Assembly: GCF_024713975.1 (NCBI RefSeq)
Contig: NC_091105.1
Coordinates: forward strand, 20,034,439-20,098,438
Direction of reading: 5' to 3'
Length of the DNA: 64,000 nucleotides
Source: Paralichthys olivaceus
Taxonomy: Eukaryota > Chordata > Actinopteri > Pleuronectiformes > Paralichthyidae
The notes beneath the pieces were generated by a model that was not told where the DNA came from, searched no databases, and saw only the letters and a list, made by a program, of their open reading frames with translations. Position 1 is the stretch's first letter; each line of letters starts with the position of its first letter. The position numbers were made by a program, and so were the translations under genes. This document shows, piece by piece, positions 26,760-40,530 of the stretch.

Positions 26760-26948
26760 TACGCCAGTGAGCGAAGAAAGGAGGACGTCAGGAAGAAGGT
26801 AGGAAATGGAAGAAAGCAAGGAGGGATGGTGGAAAGCAGGAGGAGGGAAAAGGAGACAGAAGCAGCAGCAGTGCGACGGAGGAAGAAAAGTAGGATGGAA
26901 AGGAAGGAAATGAAGGTGGGAGGGAAAGTAGTGGAAGGAGAGAGAGTT
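26760..26948 (+). repeat. purine-rich tract
   Basis: Almost all A and G for about 190 bp, with few pyrimidines. It keeps several reading frames open on both strands, which explains the overlapping open frames there. Confidence 0.7.
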
Positions 26949-27569
26949 GGCGGCCGCCTGCCAACGCTCCAGACTGCATGGTGTATTGCATAGGGAAAAT
27001 GGTCGGAAGTGCTCGCCCCCCCAACTTGCACCCCCACCACCAATTTCAGCCCCAGCTCGAGCCACACTCTACTGTGCTTCCCAGGAGAGCCAGACTCTAC
27101 AGCTGGCCTTATTAAACCGAGAGAGGCAGAGAGACAGAAAAAAGACGGAGGAGGAAAGAGAGGTCACACAACTGGAAGACATCAGTTGAAACCGTGCTCG
27201 CTCTCTTCAGTTTTTTCCGTTCATATCCCGTTTTATGATAGAGTTTCTCACAAACACACTGGCGGTGCACTGGGTTCAAACACATAGTAAAAAGCTATTG
27301 TTTGATTCGACATCCCTCAGAACGCCGTAAAACAATGAAACAAATGCTGGGAAATTAAAGTCTGTGTGACTTTTATCTCGTTTGTCCGAGGAGTGCGTCT
27401 GAAGGCTGCACGTGGGTGTCTCTGCTACTTTTGTTTGAATCTCGCAGTATTTGTGAACACAATGGAGCAATAAAAGAAACTTGGACGGATGGGATTCTGT
27501 TTCCAATCCGTTATCTGGTGTTCATTGTAATTGAGTCTTTTCCACTGCAGCTCCATTAAACATTGAAGG

Positions 27570-27573
<4 letters not shown>

Positions 27574-27647
<74 letters not shown>
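27574..27647. repeat. (GT)n microsatellite
   Basis: Pure GT repeat of about 74 bp, the longest dinucleotide run in the window. Confidence 0.97.
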
Positions 27648-27650
<3 letters not shown>

Positions 27651-27917
27651 CTCAAGCAGATGCTCTTTGTTTGATAGTGACACATATTCACACCTGCAGT
27701 ATTTCCTCTAACAGCTGCTCATGGCTGAGTTACATTGCTTAAATCCATCTCATCTGCAGCAGAAATCCAGGGTCAGGAAAGCAGGGATGCAGATCGGCTG
27801 CACACTCACGTCTAAGGCAAACCTGATAAAGTTGATCAACAGTCCATTATTCTCTCTTGTTCGGATGTACTGAAGTATTATTTTAAGTTGTTATTTTAAC
27901 AGTGTATTTTCAAAATA

Positions 27918-28043
27918 TACAATCTGAGTTCTTCCCTGACCCACACTGAATCCTTTCCCCAAGTGCCATGCTTAAACTTGGTTAAAACCAACCAACCAAC
28001 CAACAAACAGACAGGGATGAAAACATGTCTTGGTAAAAATGCT
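27918..28043 (+). repeat. diverged fragment of family A repeat
   Basis: Contains CCAACCAACCAACAAACAGA followed by CAGGGATGAAAACATGTCTT, the usual tail of family A. The upstream half is poorly conserved. Confidence 0.45.
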
Positions 28044-29689
28044 AAGAAAAAACAATAATGATTAGAATAATCAGTTACATACACATAAACAGCATAAATT
28101 GACTTGTCACAACTCTTTGGCCTCAATGTGGAACAGCTATTATGTATCTTAACATTTACTTACTATATGCACCGCTACAATATTTCACCTTGAAGCAGAA
28201 ATATAAATCTGTCTGAGGATGCTGAGCTTCTTTAGATTTCCAAATCCTGAATGAATGATGTTTATAAACATGTTTATCTCCCAGCAAATTGTTTTAATTA
28301 GGTGCAAACTGCACTGAACTACACAGCCAGACCCTTCTCCACACTGTGTCACAGGATCTCAGCACTTAACTCCAATGTAGGTGAAAGGTCTGGTTCATAT
28401 CAATGGATATTAAACCATGATGCTATTCACTTTACTGCAGCCTATCAAACTCTGAGCAGCACTTAAAACTCTTCTCCTGACTGCTAGGCCTCTGTTTCCT
28501 GTTGAAACTGTGCCGGACAGAGAAAAGGAATGGCCCGATGCCTCTCAAAGGTACGGGGATTGACTGGGTGCCAGTTTGGAAGCACTGCCTGTCACCTGTG
28601 AAATATTTGCTTTGTTGCAGTATGAACAACTCTGAAAGCTCCCCGTCCTCAAGAGAAGCTGTTAAAGGCTTTGTTATAACTGAATCAGTGGAATACAGAC
28701 AGCTGCGGCTGATCTGCGCCACAGTCATGAAAGGGAGTAGCTCAGATATTAAAAACTCTGAGCTGTGATTACTCAGCTCGAAGACGGCTTCTCCGAGCGC
28801 AGCACATCAAGCCTCCTTCTTACTTGCTCAGAGTTATTGACGACATAAAAGCAGCTCCCCAGACTCTGCCGTTAAAGACTCTGGCCGGTAGCAGCTCTAT
28901 ACGTCTCCTGTAACAGAGGAGTGGCGGAGCGGTAGCAGGCTAAAAGAGAAATTAGCTGTGATGTCATCGCCGCTAATGAGGTGGCAGCAACGGTTTGACC
29001 ACCTGACTCGCTCACCGCCTCACCTCTCTCGCTCTCTGTATTTTTAACTTTCTTTTCAACTCTCTCAATCGCGCTCTCACTTGTTTTTCCTTCTATACCT
29101 CCATCTGCCACCCTCTCTGCCTACCACTTTTTTTTCTCCTGGACCGTGTTTTTTTTGCTAAGCCAGGCTGTTAGACTCCAATCACTTCCAGAGCCACGCT
29201 TGAATTCAACACTTGGACCGTTTGAGCTCGCTGGAATAAACACAAAGCTCAAAATCTGTACGCAGCTCACTTTGTCTGCTCACAACTGTCCAAATGACAA
29301 TCAATCTGCTCTCTTTGAGAAAACCATGAGATGTATGAGCAGTGAAGTCATGATAAATGTACATCAGCTGAAACAAAAAATAAATAAAATGGTTCACACT
29401 ATGGTTTTCCAAACTCTTATGGCTCTGGTTGGCTCCACTATACGTTCCATGGTGTAATGACTGGCTGCCTCAGATGCCAGGGAGCCCACAGCGCTGACAC
29501 AGAGAGTAACAGCAGCAAAGGTTGACTGAAAACTAAAACTTCAGAACTAAGTTTATTTGCTTCAATTGATCTCATTACAAACTTTAAAGTCATCAGCCTG
29601 TTTGAACCTGTATAGTTTTTTAACTATGTGCGAAACTTGTATGTGAGAAAACAAATCCAAATCCATCAAATGTGCTTAAAAAGCTTAAA

Positions 29690-29780
29690 GTAACAGTTTG
29701 ACATTTTGATAAATACACTGAATTTCTTTCTTGCCACGAGCTGCATCTCTCATGGTTCTCTCGTAAATATTATTTCTCTC
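29690..29780 (+). repeat. fragment of the same fish repeat as at 8.1 kb
   Basis: AGTAACAGTTTGACATTTTG followed by ATAAATACACTGAATTTCTT and TCTCTCATGG resembles the left end of the repeat in scx intron 2. The right end cannot be traced. Confidence 0.4.
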
Positions 29781-31107
29781 TTCTACCTAAATATGCTCTC
29801 TCCCCAAAGGTAACAAGAGTCGGTCTAATGCTTATTAGGTCCATTCTCTACGTTTCTAAATGAGTATTTTTCGTTTGTCAGAACAATGTAACTTTAATAT
29901 TTTAAGCTGAATCTGATTGGCTGGTGCCCCATATATATATTTATATATTTATATACTGTACATATAGAGAGAGAGGGAGAACTGAGGTGTATTAGTAGTT
30001 CTTCTTCCACTGCAGATACAGTTCTTTTTTTTCACTTTTCAAAACCCCTTTCACACCAGCCCCATATATATAAGCTGACACCTGTGGCTGGAATGGGTTT
30101 TGTCTTTTTATTTTACAATCATATAAAAATGCTGTGGTGCCATTATTTGCTGACTGAGTAAACTCTGAGTTCAGTAAATCTCTCATCTCTGTCATCACTG
30201 ACAGATTCTCCTGTGCACTGCATTTTAGATGTGCATTTTTTTCCCCAAAACTTTTATTGCGGAAAAGCAGAGATGCAAGACAAATAAATATAGAGTGCAA
30301 AAGCACTTATACTTTTATACTTCATATTGAATTTTATGAATGCGGAGCAGCAGTGGTTCAACGCTCACTGGCCAGGTCTTGTATAAAGTATAACTGAAGT
30401 TACTGGGCAGCAGAGGGGGTGACGAGAAAATATTGTTCTCTTTGTTGATCTGCTTGTTCGGCTCCAGAGAGGTCAGAGGTCACTGTCGGAATTACACTTG
30501 TATGAAAGATGTTTTTGTCTTGTAAATGTCTATCCTTTTAACGTATAGACTTAGACAAACAAATCTTTTAACTAACAATATTTCTACAGTGAGATTGTCC
30601 TCTTCTTATGTCAACAGACTGTGTCTAAGCAGAATTAGAGTAGGTAACGTAGAAGCAGGTAATTATGACAGGAGCAAAGGAGGAAGTCAAGTTATCTGGA
30701 GCAACAAAGAGGAAGTTGGGGAAGGGGCGGATTCACAATTCACAGGACCTTCACCCAGGACATCACTTTCTTCTGTGAAACCAGTGAAACAGCCAACTTT
30801 GTTTCTTTGATTTGTGATCACTGCACAACCCGGTTTACTAATGTGAACACTATACTTATTGCAAACCACAATCTTTCACCAAGTTACACCAATTTGTTTT
30901 CATGCCTCAAACTAACCAAACCTTGATGGTTCCACAACTTTAACCATGACTGTGCAGGGTTTCATCTGCATGCTCGGGCCATGTGTGAGGGGACAGGACA
31001 AACAACATATTGTCGTTGAACTAGCGGGAGTTGTGTTTAGTTTATGTATTTTACTGTGAGGAGAGAGACTACAGGAGGTGTGAGAGTAAAGATCAGTGTG
31101 TTGGGAG

Positions 31108-31541
31108 CAGGGTTATTATAGTTAATGAAAACTAAGACTAAAACTAAAACTAGCAATGAAAAAATAATTACAATTACTAAAAAATAGAAAACTAAATAAA
31201 AACTACAATGAACAATGCAAAACTAACTAAAACTAAACTGCCTGTCCTGCAGGTGATGGTTAAAGAATGAAATCAAAAGTCTTGATAAACCATATTTGGT
31301 GTCACACATTGTTTCATCCTTTTTCAGCTTCTACAAGTCAAGGCTTTCTCTTAATACCTGGAAAAACTAAAACTAAGACTAAAACCAAATAAAAACTAAA
31401 CTGAAACTAGTCGATGGCTCAAAAAAAAAAACTAAACTAAAACTACAAAATCACTTGTTGAACTACTATAAATAAAAAAGCAAACTGAAAAACTAAATAA
31501 AAATAAAAACTCATGAACATTTCAAAACTATAATAACCTTG
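31108..31541. mobile_element. hAT-type MITE with 8-bp target-site duplication
   Basis: The element is 434 bp with 16-bp terminal inverted repeats: left CAGGGTTATTATAGTT; the right end reads CAAGGTTATTATAGTT on the other strand (one mismatch). It is flanked by a perfect 8-bp direct repeat GTTGGGAG (31100-31107 and 31542-31549). An 8-bp duplication and CA...TG ends are hallmarks of the hAT superfamily. The interior is AAAACTAA-rich and non-coding. Confidence 0.85.
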
Positions 31542-33295
31542 GTTGGGAGTGGGAGCAGTGAGAAGAGGGGCTCATTTGATGAACTTGCTGAGGGAGGCTG
31601 AGAGTTGAAGTGAAAGATGTGTGAAGTCAGACCTTTGTGTTAAGTTTGTGTGTGTATGTGTGTGTTTGATGTTACAGTCTTGTAAAGCAGCAGCTGGAGA
31701 GGGCTGTCCCCTGAGATCCACCGCAGCCGGCTAGTAAACCACACAGACACACACACGCACGCATGCACAAATGCACACACGCACGCACACATACACACAC
31801 ATACACAGATGCAGCCTTTAATAAAGCTATTGCTTGGGAAGCAGGCCAGACCCGGCCAATCCGAGGCTCTTTCAAGGCAACAGTGACACGGTCACGCTCA
31901 CATCCTTCCAGTTGAAAAAAAGAGTGACAGACTGACGGTTGCTAGGCTTTTCATTCAAACTTAAAAGTTCACAAACCACCTTTGTAACTGACCACAATAT
32001 ATAAAAAAAGGGACAAATAAGTCAAAATGAAGGTCTATTGTGAACGTTTCTTTTTTTGATGTATGCAATTATGTGTTTTGTCTGCATATGGTTCTACTGT
32101 AAAACTGTAAATGTACTGTAAAAGTGCCCCATCCAGATGTGGAGTTAGTAATACAAGCCACAGCAGGGGACAGGGAAACACCTAGTGAAGGCTATGAAGT
32201 CAGTAGCTCAGTGAAACTCATTAGAACAGAGAACACCTGGTAGAGCCTGTGAAACCAGACTGAGGTTCATGTCTTCGTGTGTACACAGTGTTTTGTAGTT
32301 TCTTTGGTTCTCTCTATGCAGTAGTTTGATAAAGCATCAGGAGCAGGAAAGATAATGAACAAATAAAGAATCATATCACTATTATGTTAAAAAACTATCT
32401 TTTTTCAACTGTTCATCTTCCTGAGAAGATCAGAGACAGGTGCATGAGCTCTGGCTACAAGTTTTTCTGTTTAGGGCAAGTCTCTGTTTAGACAAACATT
32501 AGCTGCAGACAGAGCTCTGAATTAGTCTACACCACAAGAATCTCCATATTTAAAGAAACCACTGTTCTTTGCACATTCACATGTCATCAAATATCTTTTT
32601 TTTTTCCTTGATTGTAGGAATTATATTGGATGACATCATGCTGCAGCTGACTGGGCGCAAACACTCCTATTTTAGAGCTGTGGACCGTTTCCAGGGAGAT
32701 GATATAACACAGTCCATATGAGTCCCTCCAAGGATTGTCTCATTATCACACACGCCGCAGCTGCACGACCACTGTGTGTGCGCGCGCATGCATGCAGGCC
32801 GCACGTGTGTCCGTGTGCATATGTGTCTGTGACCATTTAAACTCTACTTGCAGTCAATTACCAGAAAATGACTTGTGTGGACCATTTTCGCTCAAAAGAA
32901 AAAACTAATTACAGGGTTTGGGTTAAGGTTAGCATTGGGGTTGGGATGCAGGAAAGTCCTGGACTGAGCTTGTTCCATGTGGACGACGTGAAACCCGGGG
33001 CGTAGCCGGAGCACTGCCAGGGTGGGAGTGGACGCACTCCAAATCTGATCGCTCCCAATCTGTGCCACCCCAGCGTTGTAGCCCGTCTTTTTCATCACTC
33101 TTGGGCTTTTTAAAAACACAATTGTAAGAAGTCAATGACAGTCAATAGCATGGCTGATTCTATGACATAATGTATATCTGAATTTACTCTTCAACATGCA
33201 ATGGTCATAAAAACAATAAAAAAATATAAAACTGAATAGCCTTTCTGTTGACAAAATCATACAATTCCCTGAGATTAAATCCAACCATGCCAAAT

Positions 33296-33526
33296 ATCAG
33301 ACACTCATAGATATCAGTTACTTTAATATGAAAATGTAAGTGGGAAAAAAATCTGCGATCCACACCTTTGTCCAGATTTATGCCAAAATGAATGGGTTCC
33401 TCTTGGCTCGTGTCACATCCCTCCACCAGGTTTCAGTAAAATCTGTCTTGTAGTTTTTGCTTAATCCTGCTGACAATCAAACAAACAGACGAGAACGAAA
33501 ACATAACCTCCTTGGCAGAGGTAAAG
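33296..33526 (+). repeat. teleost interspersed repeat, family A, well preserved
   Basis: Starts near ACACTCATAGATATCAGTTA, includes TTGGCTCGTGTCACATCCCT and CCACCAGGTTTCAG, and ends TAATCCTGCTGACAATC, then ACATAACCTCCTTGGCAGAG. This is the best preserved 3' half of the family in the window. Confidence 0.7.
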
Positions 33527-34408
33527 ATGCCTCATGCCAATTTTAATTATATAATAATTAAAATTAATTAAATAATTAATAATAATACTATTAATATTAA
33601 ATAATGATTGTGTAACATTCAACTTTCCCCAAAGCGTCAAAAGAAATCGGATTGTCATTGAGAGACAGTTTATTGATTATTTATTATGACAGTTTATGTT
33701 TTAGGGAGTGATAATGTGTTTTAAAGTCTGACATATGCAGACAATGTTTTTTTAAAAGAAGCTGGATGTTTTTCAACCACAGTCATCAACATTTCACACA
33801 CTAGCTTCATTGTGACGGAATCATTCTTTTATTTAAGTGATAATCGTTGAAAACGTTTCCATCACTGTTTGTTTTAGCAACAAAGAAACTCACAAATCAA
33901 GTGAAAGACTGCACAGTGTTTTTTTCTTTTAACTTCAATCAACACCAGTGAATTCATACAAGACCGGTTTGTTTTCTAGTTCCCATGAGAAACTGCAGAA
34001 CTGCAAATAAAATTTAACCTTTAAAAAAACCTTAAACATTTATCTTTCAGCTGCATCTGCAAATTTGGATATATCTAACTTTAAAATTAAATCATTCAAT
34101 ATGAACTATTTTACAAATGTTAATAGATGCTATAATAAATATTTCATTAAATAGAGTGCTTTTCAAACTATCAGGTTTATGTAAACAAGTGTTTGAGGGT
34201 TTAGAGGAAATAACTATATATAATGTATAATAACTAATAATACAATTAATAAATCAATACATTTTAACAGAACTACAATTTTTTACATTAGCCCTTTCCA
34301 TTTGCCAAATCAAACTGTAATTTATAACTTAACAGCAATTACCTGCATCTCATGTACTGTACAATGTTCAGATGTAATAGAAATGAAGCTGAAGAGCAGA
34401 GTGGTGAG

Positions 34409-34456
34409 GAGGAGGAGGAGGAGGAGGAGGAGGAAGAGGTGGAGGAGGAGGAGGAG
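34409..34456. repeat. GAG/GGA trinucleotide array
   Basis: GGAGGA units with two AAGAGGT-type interruptions. Confidence 0.93.
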
Positions 34457-34557
34457 GTAACAGAAGGAGGGTTTCCGACAGTAGCCCAGACCTGACAGGT
34501 TCCTTCATATCCGACTTCATTCAGTCCCATTGAGGGACTCTGCACATGGTAAAGCCA

Positions 34558-34558
<1 letters not shown>

Positions 34559-34590
<32 letters not shown>
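34559..34590. repeat. (CA)n microsatellite
   Basis: Pure CA repeat of 32 bp. Confidence 0.96.
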
Positions 34591-34593
<3 letters not shown>

Positions 34594-34944
34594 TCCCACA
34601 CACTGTCTCTCTCATACACAGACAGAAGACACACATGTTCTCTCTCAGTCTCAGCCAGGAAATGGCTTTTACTCTTACTTTGAACACATGTGAAATGCAA
34701 AGAGACAGACAGACGGACAAATTCATTTTCTTTGTCTCCTTAAACAATTCAACATATTCAGCAAAACATTGTAATGTTTGATGATTCGGCCAAAAAGTGT
34801 ATTCAACGATATACAACAATACAAATTTGAATGTTTACTGCCAGTGTTTGTATTTCAAGCTGCTTTTTTAATAAAAGTCGGGGAAGTAGGAGAGGGTTCT
34901 GGGGGAATATTTGCTTCTAGATGATCAGAATGCTAAGGCCTTGA

Positions 34945-35156
34945 AGTACAAATCACAAAACACAACAACAAATCACAAAGCACAATGGCAAATAAGAAAA
35001 TGACTTTCATGAAAACAAAACAGAAAGTAAGACAACACAAAAACAAATGAGAAAACACATCGACTGATGAAGCAACATGATAGCAGGGATCTACCTTTTA
35101 TTACACGTTAGTGCTGTTGTGTTATATGATTTGTCGTTGCGTTTTCTTTCCGTACT
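34945..35156. mobile_element. hairpin-type non-autonomous element
   Basis: The left arm (AGTACAAATCACAAAACACA, then ACAACAAATCAC) is roughly 75 percent complementary to the right end (TTGTGTTATATGATTTGTCG, ending TTTCCGTACT). About 210 bp, no coding capacity. Confidence 0.45.
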
Positions 35157-38100
35157 GAATAGTATATGTATATGTGCAGCCAGTTAACGCTTTGTGCAAA
35201 CACAGGTAAACAGTCCACTGATTAAATCAGTCTATTTTCCTTTCTTTCAAATCAATAAGCAAAGTGTAAAAATGGCACATTGTGGTTTTATAGGTATTGT
35301 GTGCCAAACAAATTCTTGGGTTGGCGCAGGTCACTTGGTAACTTCAGTGTAACAACAACACTCTAGAGCTCTACCACGTTAATTAGTGAGCTTTGGAGCT
35401 GCTCGTAGGATTGTGTTACTTTTGGACCGAGCCAGGTTAACTCTTTTTTTTCAGTCTGTGTGCAATGCTTGGCTCGTCGACTGCTCACAGTTGCCTCATA
35501 TTTACAGACACATGGCCGTGGTGTTGATCTTACCAGAACATAAATAAGCACATTTCCCAAAACTATTCCTTTAAAAGGAAGGAAACACTCTTCACTGGCG
35601 GGCAACAGAGCATGACCCTGGACCTTCAGTGTCAGAGATGAAGATGTTTTGCACCCATTCATCCAGCACCCTGTCCTTTTCACGTTACCACATGGATGTC
35701 ATTTTGTGCACTGGCAAAGAAGTGAATGGATTTACTGCTATTCTGAGGCAGACTTGACTTCAAGGTTGATTTTGGATTTGTTTTTTGGTAAACTAGTCAG
35801 GTTACATAGGGAGAGGATTTCTAAACTGTAGTTTCAGGCTGCAGTCTGGCCAAATCCGAACATAATACTTTGTTAGTGAGTCAGCTAAATATTTACTCAT
35901 CTTTATTTAGCCCGCTCAGGTAAAACTGCCCTTTGGTTGGAATTCAAATCAATAACACACCGCCTACACCCCCCAGCCCCACACATAAGATAAATGGGTC
36001 TGAATGACTCGAATTACATTTTTCACCTGAAAACACATCAACACGTCTACAGACACGCCTGTCATCCACACTAATCCTGAGTTTTAAAGCTGCTAAAACA
36101 AAGAAGTTTGGAAACGGACTGTGTTTTATTTTGAACACTGGTAGCGTTTTAGTCTGGACAAGCAGAAACTGGAGACGTACACACACAACCGCCTGCTGAC
36201 TGGCTCTTTTAAGTCACGACTTACCCCTGGCTGATTTGTCAGGCTCCTATCACAGGACCCCTTTCCAATTGGCCTCAGCTACCAGTGTAGAACACAACAT
36301 GGATAATCAATGACAAGTTTTGCTGATCCTGTTGTCTCAGCTAAAAGCTGTTGGACAGTTACATTCTGTATTTTACAATGATACAACTGTTTAGATGTGT
36401 TGGAGATGAGATATTATTCAAGCAATCTGTGACAATTCTACAACTAACAACCAAAGGCTTCCAATTTAAACTGGTCCGTGGTTGCCCATTGCACATGAGT
36501 GGTCATGGGATAGGGTGAAATCAGGGATTTTCTTTGCAATTTTGACTTATAAGACTTATTCTTATATCTATTTTAGACATCAGATCAACATATTATACCT
36601 TTGTGTAATCCTTAAGATGTTTTCTAACCACACCAGCAGACAGAATTGAGATATCATTCTCAGAAGAGACATGACTCAGCGTTTAGTGTTCTTTGTGTCA
36701 AAAAAGACAATTCTACCTGAATTTGATAATCTGGGAAACTTGTATTTAAAAAACAAGTTAAATCATCTTGCATTATGCATGTCATATTTTGAAAGGACAT
36801 TATGAAAAAATTTAATCAATAAAATTAAATCAATGGCAAGCTACAATTACTAATAGTTTCTATTGGGGCTACTCAGGGAACAAAGCCCTTGCAGGTGAGA
36901 GACTCATCATCATCGATCAGCCCATCGTCTTCTCCACATGTTTGGTGAAACCAGTGGCTGCAGACCACAGGACAGACTCTACTGTGCTTTTTGGATAATC
37001 TCTGTCTCAGAGCACAACCTAATTATGTGCTATTTAACGAACCAGACAATCAGTTTCAACAGACTGGGACAGACTGTATTGTAATCATTGTTTTACTTTA
37101 CACCCTAAATGCATATTTCCACCATGTTTACCCAAAGCACAGTGTCCCACATTATCACTCATGTTTGATAAAGTGGGACAACTAAAAAATGTTTGAAAAA
37201 ATAAAACTAAAACACATTTCAAACAACTGATATGTGCATATTATGTTGCTCGAATACATCACAATCATAACTAACAGTTAGAAACATTGTCTAATTTATG
37301 TCAGATTTATATCCTTAATATTAATCTTGTCTTTCAGATTTTCCCTCAACTGTGAATGGTTTGAAATATTTTGATACATTCAAGTGTATTCTTCTTCATC
37401 TGAATAACCTTTCACTTTTTTAATGAGAAAATGAAACATTAAGTTTAACAAAACAATCTACAGATTCACTGTTAAACAAAATGTGTATTTATTTCATCTG
37501 GGGTAAGAACCTGATCTTAGTCAGCTTGGTTGGATGAGCCTCAAAAAAATAGATGCAATTTAGCCTGCTGCCACTAGACGGGGTGAGAGAAGGGGGGAGG
37601 AGGGTACGTCAACCTCCTGCCCATAATAACCACCAGACATGACTCATCCAGCGTGGAATACCACAGCAGCCACAGACAGGTCTCTGGCAGACACAGAGCA
37701 GAAATCCGAGCCTGCAGCCGAGTTTGTGAATGGGGCAGGAATGAGCAAAACCAGGGTAAATTTAATAGTGCTGCAATAAGTTTCAAAGATTTAGGAGTTT
37801 TAAAAATTCATCAAGTGTTTGGTTTGGCCTATTTATGAAAGTCAAGTGTCTAAGTGGCTAAATACTGCGTGTTTTATCGATAAGATGTAACAGCTGAACT
37901 AAGAAGGAACTGTTTTCTCCCCTTGTTTCCCTTTATTTCTTTTGTTTAACTCCCCGATGGTTTCTGTGATTCTTTGGCAAAGCTCCTGCTCATCAAGTCA
38001 TCACGCCGAGCTCCTCAAACACAGCACAGGGACAACATATCACCTTGTCAGATATGATTGTAGCTCTGATCATCGTCATTCCTGCCCAGATTTCCCCCCG

Positions 38101-40080
38101 CGGAGAGCAGCACTCAGTTTGAAGACTAACACATGTTGGACAGTCAAATCGTTATTTGCTTATGTGGAGTCCGTCCAAGGCTGGAGGGCCTGCAGAGCCA
38201 AGAGTCTAATCTGTGGGCATAAGGAATAACACAGAAATAACATATTGTACAACTTAAAGTATGGCAGGGGAGCGAACTGTGAGCGGTCACATTACATGAA
38301 AACAGCAGGCAGGAAGTGTTTTGCAACAGCGGAAAATCTTCAGGTCCAGTCTGACCACCAGACGGTCACACTTCATCTGGCCTGAAGGCTGCGGTCAGTG
38401 GATGGATACCTTCCCCGTCGTAAGGTTGGATACACTGTCATACATTTCTCTATGGCTCCCCCCTTGCAAATTTGATTTTTTTCCATTTCTCTGGCTCACT
38501 TGTCTTCTTTCAAACCTTTTCTTATTCATCCCTCCTTTTCCTTTCTCGTCTTTCCTTCTTTCCTCCTTTGCAACCTTACCTCATCATGTTTTTGGCTCCT
38601 TTTTCTTACCCCCCTCTCTCTCCTATACCTTCCCCCTCAAACTTTCTCATTCCTCCCTCTCTCACCCTCTTTCTCTCCCTGTTTGTGGTCAGTCACACTT
38701 AATCTAGCTGTGTCCATCTGTTTCTCTTCATTCGTTTAGTCCGGCCTGTTTTCGATTAAGATTACATCAGGCTTTGACCTATTAGTGTGCCGTGATCCTT
38801 TTGAAGTCATTCTGTGGTTGCAGGTTAAGCTCAAAGCCCACCACTCTTCTTACTCTATATAATACAGACAGTATTTGAGGGGGAAAAACAGTATAGGTTT
38901 TTAAAACTTTTCAGCCGGCGACCAAAATGACTTTTTTTTTCCTTGGGATCCAGGATCATTAAATCATACGAGAGTTCTTGTCATGTGGAGACCCGCTAGA
39001 AAAGGGCCTGTGACCCATTTTGGGTCTCAAACCATAATCCAACCTAGCAATCTGTGAACTGGAATATATTGTTCATTTAACCTCATATCCTGAGGATTTT
39101 GATTATATTTTGAAAGTAACTCTCCCAACCAGAGACTTTCTGTTCCCTATTAGGGCTGTAGTTCAAAGTGGAACTCATTTTCCCCACTAAACATAATGGA
39201 GACCTCTTGTAGAATAGAGCCTTTTCAGGATGCAAATGAGGAATGTAACGATTAAAACCACTTATAATTCTGTAGTTTTCATGTGAAGAGCAACCAAAGA
39301 TGGATCCTAACACCCAACAGGATATAAATCGGATATACAACCATGTTTCTTAACTACAGCACTGATCCCTTATATTACCCCTTCATCATCTTTGATCAGT
39401 TGGCTAGTAAGTAAAATGTCAGTGTTCATTTCCAGATGTAGATCAAGATATCGTCTCTGAAACCTCAAAGTTAACTCCCCTTTTTTTTTCCTTCATTTGG
39501 ATGCCTGCGAATCGAGATTGAATGAAATGTTAAACTGTACATCATCATTATTCCTGGGTCAAAGCTCGGGTAAGTAGCCAATTGGCCGAGTCGTGACGCT
39601 AAACTGACATCTATTGGCCAAATTGTGGCAGGGTAGGATGTTAAAGTCATTTAGACTCATCAGGCTAAGTGGACACAGTTGACTGAGAGGTCTCGAACCT
39701 TCTTACGTCTGGTTGTGGGTAGTTGTCAGTGCCAACAATTCTCAATTAGAGCCGTGGATGAGAGAACATCTGGGCTGCTGCGTCTGTCTGCTCGACATAT
39801 GTATATGAGCGAACGCCAACAGGCCTGAATTCATTTCTCAAATGAACCGTGCACGTCTGTCTTCTCAACAGATAGACATGGCTGATTTAACACATCCGTC
39901 AATCAAGATGGTGTAAGTTTGCACGACCGATGTGACAGTGTGAGAGCAGACTGAAGATCCACTCGCTCTTGCGATGTCGTAAATCTGAGTATCCTGTATG
40001 CGTGCCACTGATGATGAACAACTAGATGTTTAAAAACCTCTGCTGTGATCAATATTTGAATACAATCGATGGATCAAATG

Positions 40081-40249
40081 TGTAAATGGTCTTTTCTCTC
40101 ACACACACATTCATACAGTGCATCTATGGACAGCACTTTTTATCCATGAGGGTCAATCTGGGGCTCAATATCTTGCCCAAGGACACTTCGGCATGCAGAA
40201 AGGAAAGACTAGGACGACAGCTCAACCCCCTTAGCCACAGCCGCCCATG
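40081..40249 (-). repeat. tRNA-related fish SINE, family B, inverted
   Basis: Contains CACACACATTCATACAGTGC, CTTGCCCAAGGACACTTCGG and CCTTAGCCACAGCCGCCC, the reverse complement of the usual landmarks. Related copies are at 48.8 and 55.1 kb. Confidence 0.6.
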
Positions 40250-40530
40250 TGAAAGGTGTCAGTAGATATGAGTTTATCGATATCTAAACTATGAACACTT
40301 AACTTGTACAGTATTTATTTGGAATACTAGTATTAGCATTATCATTAAACCACAATAGATAACATCCCAGGTACATACACACACCATTTGCTTTGCTGCT
40401 CTGGTTGTCATCAAGAGACAGTTGTGAAAGTGACAATCACAAGGACAAGTCACATTTTCATCGCGACATGATGAAATCTGAGTCAGTGCAGCTTAAAACA
40501 GTCTCACACCTTCAGAGGGAGAAGTGAGAA

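Larger units (their letters stand above)
20200..40500. other. 20-kb gene-free stretch between scx and receptor 1
   Basis: No exon of any recognised family was found on either strand. Contents are microsatellites (21232-21382, 26449-26494, 27574-27647, 34409-34456, 34559-34590), interspersed repeats, one clear hAT MITE (31108-31541), a hairpin-type element (34945-35156), a purine-rich tract (26760-26948) and unremarkable AT-rich DNA. It may hold scx enhancers, but nothing in the sequence alone proves this. Confidence 0.55.

Noticed and set aside
26625..27065. Open frames of up to 146 codons on both strands
   Set aside because: The purine-rich tract lacks stop codons by composition; no conserved protein features.
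38321..38739. Overlapping plus-strand open frames rich in Phe, Ser and Leu
   Set aside because: A pyrimidine-rich stretch keeps all three frames open; not a protein signature.
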